Positions 34,101-44,088 are shown, numbered from the stretch's first letter. The stretch: DNA of 64,000 nt from Omphiscola glabra (GCA_964017045.1 OZ024809.1:1550001-1614000); one strand, 5' to 3'. The notes: generated from the letters alone by a model not told the origin. A program made the numbers and translations.

Positions 34101-37100
34101 TGCATTACTAAAGTTTAGAATTTTATAGGAATATATCATAATTTCGAAGTACTCAGTATTAATAGCAATTCATTTTCATTATTCAAAGTTGGTCATTCAA
34201 ATTGGGTCATTATTTTAAGACCCATGAACATAATCTATCATCATCATTATCATCATCAATCGTTACAATTGTAAAATGTTTTCCTGGTTTAAATATCTAT
34301 TTACTTATGTGCTTAAAATGAATATGTACAATGTAATAAAAATATGTCCATTTATTTGGATCAATAAAGAATCTTATCATCATTACCATCATCATTACCA
34401 TCATCATTACCATCATCATTACCATCATCATTACCATCATCATTACCATCATCATTACCATCATCATTACCATCATCATTACCATCATGATTACCATCAT
34501 CATTACCATCATCATTACCATCATCATTACCATCATCATTACCATCATCATTACCATCATCATTACCATCATCATCATTACCATCATCATTACCATCACC
34601 AGTATCATATTTATGATTTGTGCTTTATTTTCCTACTTTAACTAACAGTTGGATTTATTTGATTCGTTTCTAGTTTGTTTTAATGGTTTCATTTTTTAAG
34701 TATTTAGAAGAAATTTTTGTGCTATTTAAAGCAGAAACCATTTCCTATTATTTCTTTGCTTCTCATCACATCAAGTCTTGATCCATGTCACTTGTCTCCT
34801 TTCCCACCAGTGGACTTTGCAGTGTCGTGTGCGCACGATGCCATCATGGGGAACCATGGACAGAACTGCTGTGCAGCATCCAGAACATTTGTGCAAGACT
34901 CCATCTATGATCAGTTTGTCTTCAAGTCCAAAGAACTTGCAGAAAATCGGAAAGTGGGGGATCCCTTTGAGGCTTCCACCCAGCAGGGCCCCTTGGTAAG
35001 CTCAATCATGCAGTAAGCTCAGTCATGCAGTAAGCTCAGTCATGCAGTAAGCTCAGTCATGCAGTAAGCTCAGTCTCTTACAGTAAGCACAGTCAATCAT
35101 GCATTAAGCTCAGTCATGCAGTAAGCCCAGTCATGCATTAAGATCAGTCATGCATTAAGCTCAGACATGCAGTAAGCTCAGACATGCAGTAAGATCAGTC
35201 ATGCAGTAAGATCAGTCATGCTCAGTTATGTAGTAAGCTAAGTCATGCAGTATGTTCATGGTCATCTCATGCAGTAAGTTCATAGTCATCTCATGCAGTA
35301 AGTTCATGGTCATCTCATGCAGTATGTTCATGGTCATCTCATGCAGTATGTTCATGGTCATCTCATGCAGTATGTTCATGGTCATCTCATGCAGTATGTT
35401 CATGGTCATCTCATGCAGTATGTTCATGGTCATCTCATGCAGTATGTTCATGGTCATCTCATGCAGTATGTTCATGGTCATCTCATGCAGTATGTTCATG
35501 GTCATCTCATGCAGTATGTTCATGGTCATCTCATGCAGTATGTTCATGGTCATCTCATGCAGTATGTTCATGGTCATCTCATGCAGTATGTTCATGGTCA
35601 TCTCATGCAGTATGTTCATGGTCATCTCATGCAGTATGTTCATGGTCATCTCATGCAGTATGTTCATGGTCATCTCATGCAGTATGTTCATGGTCATCTC
35701 ATGCAGTATGTTCATGGTCATCTCATGCAGTATGTTCATGGTCATCTCATGCAGTATGTTCATGGTCACCATTAGGGTCATATGAAACAGCAAACACATT
35801 GACAGAAAAGCCTGCAGTGGCCAGGTCAAATCTTAAGAAATGGAAGGAAGAATTTAAACATTGTAGACCTCAGAAGTAAAAATAACAATACAAAATGGCT
35901 ACCTCTATTTCATCTTCTTTCTGGTTATTCCATTGGCTGTGTCTTGTTCTGATAACTTACAGAAATGTTGAGCCTCATAACATGTTGTGCATGCAAACGT
36001 TCAGAAGGAAAACTCTGAAATCAAACCTGGAGATGGAGTCTCGGAGGCCGTATGACATAGTTTCTATGAAAATTTCCGACAACTCCTGGGACGTAGAATG
36101 TATAAAGAGCACAGATAACACTCGAGGCACACTGCTGGTCATTTACTGCATCCTGGTCTATGTCCTGTCATCTAGACTTAAGTCTTGCCGTTGGATCAAA
36201 AAGTCAAGGATGAAAGAGCAAGGCTGATGAATTGAGCAACTCTACCTCACTTTAAACAAAATACAGCTTAAGTCAAGGCTACTACTTAAGTCAAGGCTAC
36301 TACTACTCAAGTCAAGGCTACTACTACTCAAGTCAAGGCTACTACTACTCAAGTCAAGGCTACTACTACTCAAGTCAAGGCTACTACTCAAGTCAAGGCT
36401 ACTACTACTCAAGTCAAGGCTACTACTCAAGTCAAGGCTACTACTACTCAAGTCAAGGCTACTACTCAAGTCAAGGCTACTACTATTCAAGTCAAGGCTA
36501 CTACTACTCAAGTCAAGGCTACTACTACTCAAGTCAAGGCTACTACTCAAGTCAAGGCTACTACTACTCAAGTCAAGGCTACTACTACTCAAGTCAAGCC
36601 TACTACTACTCAAGTCAAGGCTACTACTACTCAAGTCAAGGCTACTACTCAAGTCAAGGCTACTACTCAAGTCAAGGCTACTACTACTCAAGTCAAGGCT
36701 GCTACTACTACTCAAGTCAAGGCTACTACTACTCAAGTCAAGGCTACTACTACTCAAGTCAAGGCTACTACTACTCAAGTCAAGGCTGCTACTACTACTC
36801 AAGTCAAGGCTACTACTCAAGTCAAGGCTACTACTACTCAAGTCAAGGCTACTACTACTCAAGTCAAGGCTACTACTACTCAAGTCAAGGCTACTACTAC
36901 TCAAGTCAAGGCTACTACTCAAGTCAAGGCTACTACTCAAGTCAAGGCTACTACTACTCAAGTCAAGGCTGCTACTACTACTCAAGTCAAGGCTACTACT
37001 ACTCAAGTCAAGGCTACTACTACTCAAGTCAAGGCTACTACTACTCAAGTCAAGGCTACTACTACTCAAGTCAAGGCTACTACTACTCAAGTCAAGGCTA

Positions 37101-40100
37101 CTACTACTCAAGTCAAGGCTGCTACTACTACTCAAGTCAAGGCTACTACTACTCAAGTCAAGGCTACTACTACTCAAGTCAAGGCTACTACTCAAGTCAA
37201 GGCTACTACTACTCAAGTCAAGCCTACTACTACTCAAGTCAAGGCTACTACTACTCAAGTCAAGGCTACTACTCAAGTCAAGGCTACTACTCAAGTCAAG
37301 GCTACTACTACTCAAGTCAAGGCTGCTACTACTACTCAAGTCAAGGCTACTACTACTCAAGTCAAGGCTACTACTACTCAAGTCAAGGCTACTACTACTC
37401 AAGTCAAGGCTACTACTACTCAAGTCAAGGCTGCTACTACTACTCAAGTCAAGGCTACTACTACTCAAGTCAAGGCTACTACTACTCAAGTCAAGGCTAC
37501 TACTACTCAAGTCAAGGCTGCTACTACTACTCAAGTCAAGGCTACTACTACTCAAGTCAAGGCTACTACTACTCAAGTCAAGGCTACTACTCAAGTCGAA
37601 AATTGCCTTAGTCATCTTCGCGTGCGAAGAATTGAAAATATTCTATAAGTTCAGTGTTCTATTTATTTAATCCATATTGGGGACTTCTATCAGGGTTTTC
37701 TCCCTTAGCCACTCTACTTTCTCATGCCATTCATAAGGTCAAGGTCATATTTAGTTATTGATTTGTTTCTTTTAAAAAATTTTAATTCCTTTAAAAAAAA
37801 ATCTTTTGTTTAAAATCACAAAGTGGAAAATCTAACTTTTGTTTAAAATTACAAAGTGGAAAATCTAACTTTTGTTTAAAATTACAAAGTGGAAAATCTA
37901 ACTTTTGTTTAAAATTACAAAGTGGAAAATCTAACTTTTGTTTAAAATTACAAAGTGGAAAATCTAACTTTTGAATCTAGGTGGACAAAAAGCAATTTGA
38001 TAAAGTTCTGAGCTACATAAACAAAGGCAAAGTTGAGGGTGCTAGAGTTGTGTACGGCGGAGAGCGTATTGGTGACAAAGGTTTTTACGTACAGCCCACA
38101 GTTTTTGCTGATGTTAAGGATGACATGAGCATTGCCACTGATGAGGTGACGAATTAATCTCCATTCAATCTGTCCCAATATCTTTTGTATTAATTTATAG
38201 TAAATATGTTCATGTTATTTCTATACTGAAGTGGATTTGGGGGGGGGGGGGGGGGGGGGTTGGCTGTCTTGCTAAAAGTTGAGCTTTCTAAATTTTAAGG
38301 TAAGAATAAGTAGATAAATGTCTCATTTATAAAAAAATATATGACATGATAAATAGTTCTTTTGTGTAAATTTTATTTTAATTAAATGTCTTTCGGGTTA
38401 CTTTGGTGTAGGACATTTTATCACTGTTAACAATTCTATTTTCTAGCTTGTGAATCAAAGGAATTTATAGATTTATTGAGGATGAATTCTTATTTCTATA
38501 AAATGCTTCTTTTTTTTATGTTTAAATTCTTTATTGTGGCAAGTGGTTGGGTGTTTGTTTTATTTTTTACTTTTTTTTTTTTAAAAGTTATTTTCAAAAC
38601 AATTCATCAACATTGCTGAACAACTTAAATGTTGTAAACTTATTTTTTAAACTTTTTTTGTAGCTGATAAAAAAATTTGAGATTGTGTCTTGCTTCTCCT
38701 CAAATGGTTAGTCAGTTATTAAAGGAAACAAAAATTATGTTAGAACTCTCCATAAACATGTTTTGATTTTTTTTTTAAATTGACCTCTTTTTGGGATGTT
38801 GATTTGAAACTGCAGATTTTTGGTCCTGTTCAAAGTATCATAAAATTCACCAATGTGGAGGAAGTGGTTGAGCGGGCCAATCGAACAAAGTATGGCCTGG
38901 CTGCAGGGGTCATCACCAATGACATCAATAAAGCTTTCCAGATTTCACAGTCATTGCAAGCTGGCAGCGTCTGGTATGTGCAGAGGATTATTTTCTTACA
39001 ACATCAATATTACAAACAAGATAATCATATATTTATTATAAACTGATAATTCAGAGCATGCCAAGCTTGTATCCTAATTTCTTAACTTTCCGCTTATCAC
39101 AGCCTTTTAACAAATAATCGACATTATCTATATATATTTTGAATGATAAGCCATATGATTTTCCCCATGTTCTGAAAGTTAGACTGCACGTTCAGTTCCA
39201 AACTGAATGGATTTGCATCATCACATGCCTTTTGCAAAATGAGCAGCTGAGAAATTAATCAGCAGCAGAGAAATTAAGGGGGTAGGCTACCAAAAAAATT
39301 TTTTTTTTAATTAACCAACTTAGAACAACTATTTTATTATGGTCATGTTTAGCTATGAATGGAGATATATTTTCATGCTTTAAAATTTAAAAAGATTTTA
39401 TAGTTGCCATGGCAACGGCGGCCATCTTGAAAATAATACATATTCGTAGAGTTCTAAAATTTTTAAAACAAACATACATATTGCTCAAAAAATGATTGAT
39501 TCATGAACTTCAAGTATATTTAGAGGTACTGAGCTAGTTTAATTTCCTTCAAACTTTTCAAAACATTTTTTTTTTAATTTTTAAAATTTGCCTCGGCAGA
39601 AAACGCTTAAAATTTACAATTATAGGAAAATAAAAACTTTATTTTGAAAAAAGTAATAGACCAAATTGAATTCTGTATAGCTCATTACCCACAAAATAGT
39701 TAAAGGAAGATACACACCAAATTTTATTACTCTAGCTTGTATATTAGCTGAGATTTTAGAATTCTACGTTACAAAACAATAGAAAAAAACAACTTTGAGA
39801 AAAATCAATTTTAAACTTAAAAAGTGAAAAATTTTAAGTTTATTATGAAAATGAAGTTCTTTTACATAGTTTTTTTTGTTCAGCAACATGGACATGGTGG
39901 TTTTGTATATTATTTAACTGTTAAATGCACCAGGAACATGGTTTTAACCTTCTCGAACTTCCCTCAGGTGCTCTCGTCAAAATCACAATTTTTTAAAGAT
40001 TTTTTATTTTCCGCTCGAATAAAGCTAATTTGTGTTGTCTACCAATTTTTTGCTCAGCATTCTAGTATAACACAAGTTATCCAAAGCCCCCTATCAACCA

Positions 40101-43100
40101 TATTTTGTCCATGATCATTTTTAACCATAATTAGATGACAAGGTTATGTTGCTGACAACATCACTGAAATTGAAGCAGTTCCATGTAGTTCCATGGCACC
40201 AATGCTATGTTGACACTTTTGTACATATTCTGTGTACCTCTTTCAGCAAAGAATTCCCTCATACCAGAGAGGAATGAGTTATGTGTCTTTTAGAAATGTA
40301 ATAATTGGGCAGATACTTGCTCATAAATGTTCTTCGGCATAGCGCAGTTTTTATACTTTGTGCCGGTTATAAATTGTGCAGTGCAGCTGGGTTTTTAAGG
40401 TTATGGCAGATATCATAGATTGCAACTTTTCATAGTCCATGCCATTGTCCTTCAAGCCTTACAGTCTATAATTGATAATGCCTTGGTTATCCAGTTGTGG
40501 ATTTGAAGAATCTAACCACTCACAATCAAGTCATTTTTATATTCATAGTATTGACTATTTTGTTTTGCAATCAGCTGTAAGTTATGGCTTCTGCAATTTG
40601 TCCACCCCACTGAAAACAGATGAAAATTTGTAAAAGCTTTGAATTATGATCATATCTAAATCCTTGTTTAGTACTCCCTCTGCTGTTGAAGTTGACTTCT
40701 TGTCACTGAAGAATTAACTTTTGCTCGCTCGGTAGTACTTTTTGGGGGCTAGAATGGAATTAAAAAATTAATAAACATCAATTAGCAAAAACTATACTGA
40801 CATTGATCACAGTTAGCCTATCAGTATTATTTAGATGTGTAGGATTGCTTAACTAATTATTTATTTTATTATAATTATTAATTATTAATCTAATGAATTG
40901 ATTTTAGAAATAAGAAATGTTACCAAACTAATTAGGCTATCACTATTACTAATAATTGTATGCAGATAAAATAAATGAATTAGGCTAAGATTAAACTATT
41001 TGAGTTGAAACATTTTAATACGAATTTATTTGCTCATATCCACAATGAGTGACAATGCTAATGCTAATCTAATATATAATATAATTGTATTAGTCTAGAC
41101 TATTACTTTGAACTACTCGTCGATTATTTTTCAATGTTTTTGTAGCCAAATAAATAGGCTTAGGTTTCATATAAATTAAAAATTCCCTTGATTGATAAAT
41201 ATAAAGACTTTAAGTTTAAGTAGAAACTTGTGCAAATCTCCGCATAAGCTAAACAACCCTTACACCATCACTAGCATCATGGCATGGCAACACACTGACT
41301 GTACTGACGTACTGTAGTACTGACTGAATAATCTCAACTATCGCCATCTCGTGTCGCTAAATTATGATAATTTTTAGTATACTTACCTTGAATTGAGAGC
41401 TTTTCTTAGTGCCAGTGCATAAATTTCTGTAGTTTATTTATTTCTGGCTTTTACCTAATCGGTAAGGTTGTAAATGCATATTTTAAAATCAAAACATGCT
41501 GATGCTTCGTTTGCAAAATTTAGTTCGCGATCCGGTAAACACACATAAACAACTCATTTGCGCATGCGCGAGTCATCGGTATCTTGGTTACTCCCCTGTT
41601 TGGACCAATGAAAATCGGTAAAATAATTATAATAATAGAACTAAGGAATATCCTACAACATTACGTTTGTGGATCCGATTATTTGAGGCAATTATATTTA
41701 CTGACTACGATTCTAAATAATAAAAAAACTGCTTGAATTTACCTTTACATTGATATATAATAATAGCATATTATGCTATTTAAAAATAGTTTTTTGAGGT
41801 CTCAAACATGGGATATGGATGAATTTTATTTTCTTCTAAAATTAGGTCAATTTTTAAAGTGGGGTGGGGTGTTAAATATCAGTTGTTTCACAACAAATCT
41901 TTTAAAAAGTAGTATACATTTATGTGTAATCGAATCTAAGAATGTTCATCTTCGTAAAAATGAAAACAAAAAAAATTGGATAATTTTTGAAAAATTAAGA
42001 TATTTTCAAGCGCCTACCCCCTTAATCAGCAGCAGAGAAATTAATCAGCAGCAGAGAAATTAATGGGCCAGCTTCAAGATCTTTTGTCCTAGAATTATCT
42101 CTGACATCTAATTGCTGTATAAAAGTGTTTACTGACCTTGCCCCACAATAATGTGCAATGCAAATAAAAATACAAACTGATTGTATTAACATAGTCAAGG
42201 ATCACATCTGTTTTAAAGTATAATTATAATGCAGACACTGGTTGTTTGGAATTCATTAACAGAACAATCCATACATGATTAAAAGGGAAATAGAAAGCTT
42301 TTAAGCTAACAAAAAATAAAAAATAACTAAAATGATTAAAATAAGAGATATTATTTCGGTATTATTTCAGGTTTTAATTTTTTCTGTACCAGTACAGGTT
42401 TTTATTTTTTCTGTACCAGTACAGGTTTTTATTTTTTCTGTACCAGTACAGGTTTTTAAAAATGTATTTCTCTGACAATTTCTCAGGGTGAATTGTTATG
42501 ATGTTGTAACATCTCAAACACCGTTTGGTGGCTTCAAACAGTCCGGACATGGGAGGGAACTGTAAGTTTATTGTTTTGTTCATGAACTGAAATTCTAAAA
42601 CATAAACATGAATAGCTTTAATGATGAATGTCTACATTGTATTTATTTTAATCGATTCAGCTACAGTTAATAAATTATAAAATGATATAAAGGTTTAGGA
42701 TTTCTTTAAATGGGTGCCTTTTTAAATCTAATGTCACTTGACCAATACCTTAAAGGTAATTTTTGTTCTCTAGTGTTCATTAATCTAATTTAATTATCTG
42801 GACAAATAATTTACAAAATGATTTCTGAATTCCATTTTTTGTTCACAATTCTTGAAATAAACAAAATGAGAAAAAACATCAAAAGTTCATTGAGATCTTA
42901 GCACTTAATAAGATGTTTGGTTCAGCCTCAATACTATTGTTACTATTGTTAGACAATCAGGTTACAGTTACAGTATAATTTTTTAAAGTTCAGTCCTGGC
43001 ATTAAAAAACCTTAAATTGTTTTGTGCTTCCATTTGTTTAATAGTGGTGAGTATGCCCTCCAGATGTACACAGAAATAAAGACAGTCACCATCCAGACAC

Positions 43101-43117
43101 CTGAGAAAAACTCCTAA
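28102..43117 (+). CDS. Aldehyde dehydrogenase, ALDH1/ALDH2 class, complete 13-exon gene
   Basis: NAD(P)-dependent oxidation of aldehydes to acids. Thirteen exons joined by GT-AG introns give 1482 nt, 493 residues plus stop (human ALDH1A1 has 501). Family residues are all present at a constant offset of seven from ALDH2 numbering: Asn162 (PWNYP, split across exons 5 and 6), Lys185 (VLKPSE), the cofactor motif FTGSTETGR at 236-244, general base Glu261 (LELGGKSP), nucleophile Cys295 (GQNCCAAS) and Glu392 before IFGP. There is no mitochondrial presequence, so a cytosolic enzyme like ALDH1A is likely. Whether it acts on retinal or general aldehydes cannot be told. The short N-terminus [20 protein letters not shown] fits ALDH1. 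Introns 5-9 and 12 and the 3' flank are dominated by tandem arrays. Intron 11 holds a 2.7-kb transposon. Confidence 0.95.
28654..28797. repeat. Intron 1 array, 46-bp unit, 3 copies
   Basis: Units contain GCACAAAAGTAAAGATAAAA and TATTATAAGGTAGAGCTTTC. Confidence 0.9.
29345..29449 (+). CDS. ALDH exon 2
   Basis: Residues 16-50, [20 protein letters not shown] to QAAEK. The acceptor is CCTTGCAG and the donor GTTTGA. Phase 0. Confidence 0.93.
29684..29824 (+). CDS. ALDH exon 3
   Basis: Residues 51-97, from [14 protein letters not shown] through [15 protein letters not shown] to DSEYLA. The acceptor is CAAACAG and the donor GTAAGT. Confidence 0.95.
30158..30284 (+). CDS. ALDH exon 4
   Basis: Residues 98-139 plus the first base of Asp140. 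Begins [15 protein letters not shown] and ends CGKTIPV. The acceptor is ATTCCCAG and the donor GTAAAT. Confidence 0.95.
30438..30499 (+). CDS. ALDH exon 5
   Basis: Residues 140-160, [20 protein letters not shown] then P. The acceptor is TTGTTTCAG and the donor GTAAAT. Reading through the donor gives a false extension. Confidence 0.95.
30593..31345. repeat. ALDH intron 5 array, 19-bp unit, about 38 copies
   Basis: Alternating variants GAAACTATATGCACATCAT and AAAACAATATACACATTAT. Variants cluster in blocks, which implies repeated segmental duplication. The array fills most of the intron. Confidence 0.95.
31514..31642 (+). CDS. ALDH exon 6
   Basis: Residues 161-203, from [20 protein letters not shown] to HLIKE. 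Carries the catalytic-pocket Asn162 and cofactor Lys185. The acceptor is TTTCAAG and the donor GTAAGA. Confidence 0.95.
31688..31936. repeat. ALDH intron 6 array, 14-bp unit, about 17 copies
   Basis: Unit CAGACTAAACATCC, with ATCTC and ATCCC variants. It begins about 45 nt after the exon 6 donor. Each unit contains CTAAAC and CAG, which resemble a branch point and a 3' splice site. Confidence 0.95.
32201..32314 (+). CDS. ALDH exon 7
   Basis: Residues 204-241, [20 protein letters not shown] to KVAFTGSTE. The acceptor is GTTTGCAG and the donor GTTAGA. Contains most of the nucleotide-binding motif. Confidence 0.95.
32388..32582. mobile_element. hAT-type MITE in ALDH intron 7
   Basis: Inverted ends CATTGGTCGGCAA and TTTGCCGACCACTG. 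The flanks CACCAAAC and CCCTAGAC may be a decayed 8-bp duplication (5 of 8 match). The CAGTGGTCGGCAA type of end is common in hAT elements. 195 bp, non-coding. Confidence 0.65.
32707..33048. repeat. ALDH intron 7 array, 35-bp unit, about 10 copies
   Basis: Units contain TATCAAATACATGATCTCAA followed by GTGAGTACTGGGCCA. GTGAGT matches the 5' splice-site consensus and recurs in most copies. Confidence 0.95.
33437..33676. repeat. ALDH intron 7 array ending at the exon 8 acceptor, 41-bp unit
   Basis: About six units containing GAAACTAGCATGTCATAAAT and ATCTGTAGACAGGGA. The last unit runs straight into exon 8, which begins ACAGGGAGAAAAGTCATG after TTCTGTAG. The units therefore copy the 3' splice site and the first bases of the exon. 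Confidence 0.95.
33677..33779 (+). CDS. ALDH exon 8
   Basis: Residues 242-275 plus one base. Begins [20 protein letters not shown], with Glu261 as general base. I chose the acceptor TTCTGTAG because it keeps phase 0 and gives the family STETGR motif. The array immediately upstream repeats this acceptor. Confidence 0.92.
33911..34046. mobile_element. hAT-type MITE in ALDH intron 8
   Basis: Ends CAGTGGCGTAGGAG and CTAGTTACTCCACTG. The flanks CTCACAAC and CCCATAAC match at 6 of 8 positions. It is a relative of the element at 10434. Confidence 0.65.
34374..34602. repeat. ALDH intron 8 microsatellite-like array, 12-bp unit
   Basis: About 19 copies of ATCATCATTACC. The long Tyr/His and Met/Val frames are artefacts. 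Confidence 0.95.
34811..34995 (+). CDS. ALDH exon 9
   Basis: Completes Val276 and runs to Leu337. Contains [20 protein letters not shown] with nucleophile Cys295. The acceptor is CCCACCAG. The donor GTAAGCTC is the first unit of the array that follows. Confidence 0.95.
34996..35245. repeat. ALDH intron 9 array starting at the exon 9 donor, 17-bp unit
   Basis: The donor reads GTAAGCTCAATCATGCA and is followed by about 13 copies of GTAAGCTCAGTCATGCA with variants. The array begins on the first base of the intron, so each unit is a copy of the 5' splice site. Confidence 0.95.
35246..35770. repeat. ALDH intron 9 array, 24-bp unit, about 21 copies
   Basis: Near-perfect copies containing GCAGTATGTTCATGGTCATC. 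The TCATGCAGTA part is shared with the preceding 17-bp array, so this one probably arose from it. Open frames on both strands are artefacts. Confidence 0.95.
35895..36227 (+). CDS. Intronic 110-codon ORF, possible small membrane protein
   Basis: A single open frame inside ALDH intron 9, bounded by arrays. The ATG is in a good context (AAAATGG). The protein starts with a hydrophobic signal-like segment ([12 protein letters not shown]) and ends with a second hydrophobic stretch ([13 protein letters not shown]) followed by a basic tail. The interior is polar and non-repetitive. Base composition is more balanced than in the surrounding intron. I recognise no family. It could be a small gene, a retrocopy fragment or a chance frame. 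It has no visible promoter or polyadenylation signal of its own. Confidence 0.3.
   Translation: MATSISSSFWLFHWLCLVLITYRNVEPHNMLCMQTFRRKTLKSNLEMESRRPYDIVSMKISDNSWDVECIKSTDNTRGTLLVIYCILVYVLSSRLKSCRWIKKSRMKEQG
36268..37597. repeat. ALDH intron 9 array, 18/21/24-bp units
   Basis: About 65 copies of CTACTACTCAAGTCAAGG, with one or two extra CTA triplets or a GCT. Lengths change only in steps of three because the CTA microsatellite inside each unit varies. This keeps a 457-codon minus-strand frame (Leu-Asp-Leu-Ser repeats) open by chance. Confidence 0.95.
37798..37972. repeat. ALDH intron 9 array ending at the exon 10 acceptor, 33-bp unit
   Basis: Five copies containing AAATTACAAAGTGGAAAATC and TAACTTTTGTTT. 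The last unit ends TAACTTTTG, directly before AATCTAG and exon 10, so the unit supplies the pyrimidine tract of the acceptor. Confidence 0.95.
37981..38145 (+). CDS. ALDH exon 10
   Basis: Residues 338-392, [20 protein letters not shown] to MSIATDE. Ends with Glu392. The acceptor is TGAATCTAG, directly after a 33-bp array. The donor is GTGACG. Confidence 0.94.
38239..38259 (+). repeat. Run of 21 G in ALDH intron 10
   Basis: An uninterrupted G run on the coding strand about 90 nt after the exon 10 donor. It could form G-quadruplex structures in DNA or in the pre-mRNA. Confidence 0.85.
38816..38973 (+). CDS. ALDH exon 11
   Basis: Residues 393-444 plus two bases of Trp445. Begins [20 protein letters not shown] and ends SLQAGSV. 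The acceptor is CTGCAG and the donor GTATGT. Confidence 0.95.
39278..42021. mobile_element. 2.7-kb TTAA-flanked DNA transposon in ALDH intron 11
   Basis: Ends GGGGGTAGGC and GCCTACCCCC are exact inverted repeats, each flanked by TTAA (39274-39277 and 42022-42025). The insertion splits a tandem GAGAAATTAATCAGCAGCA sequence present on both sides. TTAA duplications are characteristic of piggyBac and Kolobok elements. The ends look more Kolobok-like, which is inference. No intact transposase is visible. Frames at 39824-40114 and 41773-42063 have no recognised domain, and any minus-strand transposase relic is interrupted by stops. Confidence 0.85.
42365..42458. repeat. Array near the exon 12 acceptor, 28-bp unit
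   Basis: Three to four copies containing TTTTTTCTGTACCAGTACAG. Each unit is a pyrimidine tract ending in CAG, like a 3' splice site, about 30-120 nt before the acceptor used by exon 12. Confidence 0.9.
42487..42561 (+). CDS. ALDH exon 12
   Basis: Completes Trp445, then [20 protein letters not shown] to GRE plus two bases of Leu470. The acceptor is TTTCTCAG and the donor GTAAGT. The intron before it is 3.5 kb because of a transposon. Confidence 0.95.
43045..43117 (+). CDS. ALDH exon 13 with stop codon
   Basis: Completes Leu470, then [20 protein letters not shown] and KNS, stop TAA at 43115-43117. The acceptor is TTTAATAG. The C-terminal KNS matches the human ALDH1A1 ending. Confidence 0.95.
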
Positions 43118-43153
43118 TTTTTGTGTTTAAAATTGATGGTGTTGTATGAAATT

Positions 43154-43848
43154 AACGTGGTGTTTAACTTGAAGGTGTTTTATTACAATTCATCGTGGTG
43201 TGTAACTTGAAGGTGTTTTATTACAATTCATCGTGGTGTGTAACTTGAAGGTGTTTTATTACAATTCATCGTGGTGTGTAACTTGAAGGTGTTTTATTAC
43301 AATTCATCGTGGTGTGTAACTTGAAGGTGTTTTATTACAATTCATCGTGGTGTGTAACTTGAAGGTGTTTTATTACAATTCATCGTGGTGTGTAACTTGA
43401 AGGTGTTTTATTACAATTCATCGTGGTGTGTAACTTGAAGGTGTTTTATTACAATTCATCGTGGTGTGTAACTTGAAGGTGTTTTATTACAATTCATCGT
43501 GGTGTGTAACTTGAAGGTGTTTTATTACAATTCATCGTGGTGTGTAACTTGAAGGTGTTTTATTACAATTCATCGTGGTGTGTAACTTGAAGGTGTTTTA
43601 TTACAATTCATCGTGGTGTGTAACTTGAAGGTGTTTTATTACAATTCATCGTGGTGTGTAACTTGAAGGTGTTTTATTACAATTCATCGTGGTGTGTAAC
43701 TTGAAGGTGTTTTATTACAATTCATCGTGGTGTGTAACTTGAAGGTGTTTTATTACAATTCATCGTGGTGTGTAACTTGAAGGTGTTTTATTACAATTCA
43801 TCGTGGTGTGTAACTTGAAGGTGTTTTATTACAATTCATCGTGGTGTA
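43154..43848. repeat. 38-bp array in the ALDH 3' region, about 18 copies
   Basis: Head-to-tail 38-bp units containing CATCGTGGTGTGTAACTTGA and AGGTGTTTTATTACAATT, essentially identical except at the two edges. It starts 37 nt after the stop codon, so it lies in the 3' UTR if transcription continues. Confidence 0.95.
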
Positions 43849-44088
43849 TGACATGTCATGGTGTATGACATTCAATCTTAAAATTAAAAAAAAAAAAAAA
43901 AATCAAATTTATTGTTTTGAACATGCTGTTTACAGTTAATGGCATTTGGGACATTCATCACTTTGTGTAACACTCAAGGTGTTTATATATTGTTCATGTA
44001 CTAGTGTAACAGTCATTGATGATATTGATATAGATAACAAAAATGTGATGTTCAGAATGAGAATGAAGGCAATTAAAAACAATTTACA

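Noticed and set aside
36242..37615. A 457-codon minus-strand open frame rich in Leu-Asp-Leu-Ser
   Set aside because: It is entirely a tandem array whose unit lengths are multiples of three, inside an ALDH intron, with no start context or domain.
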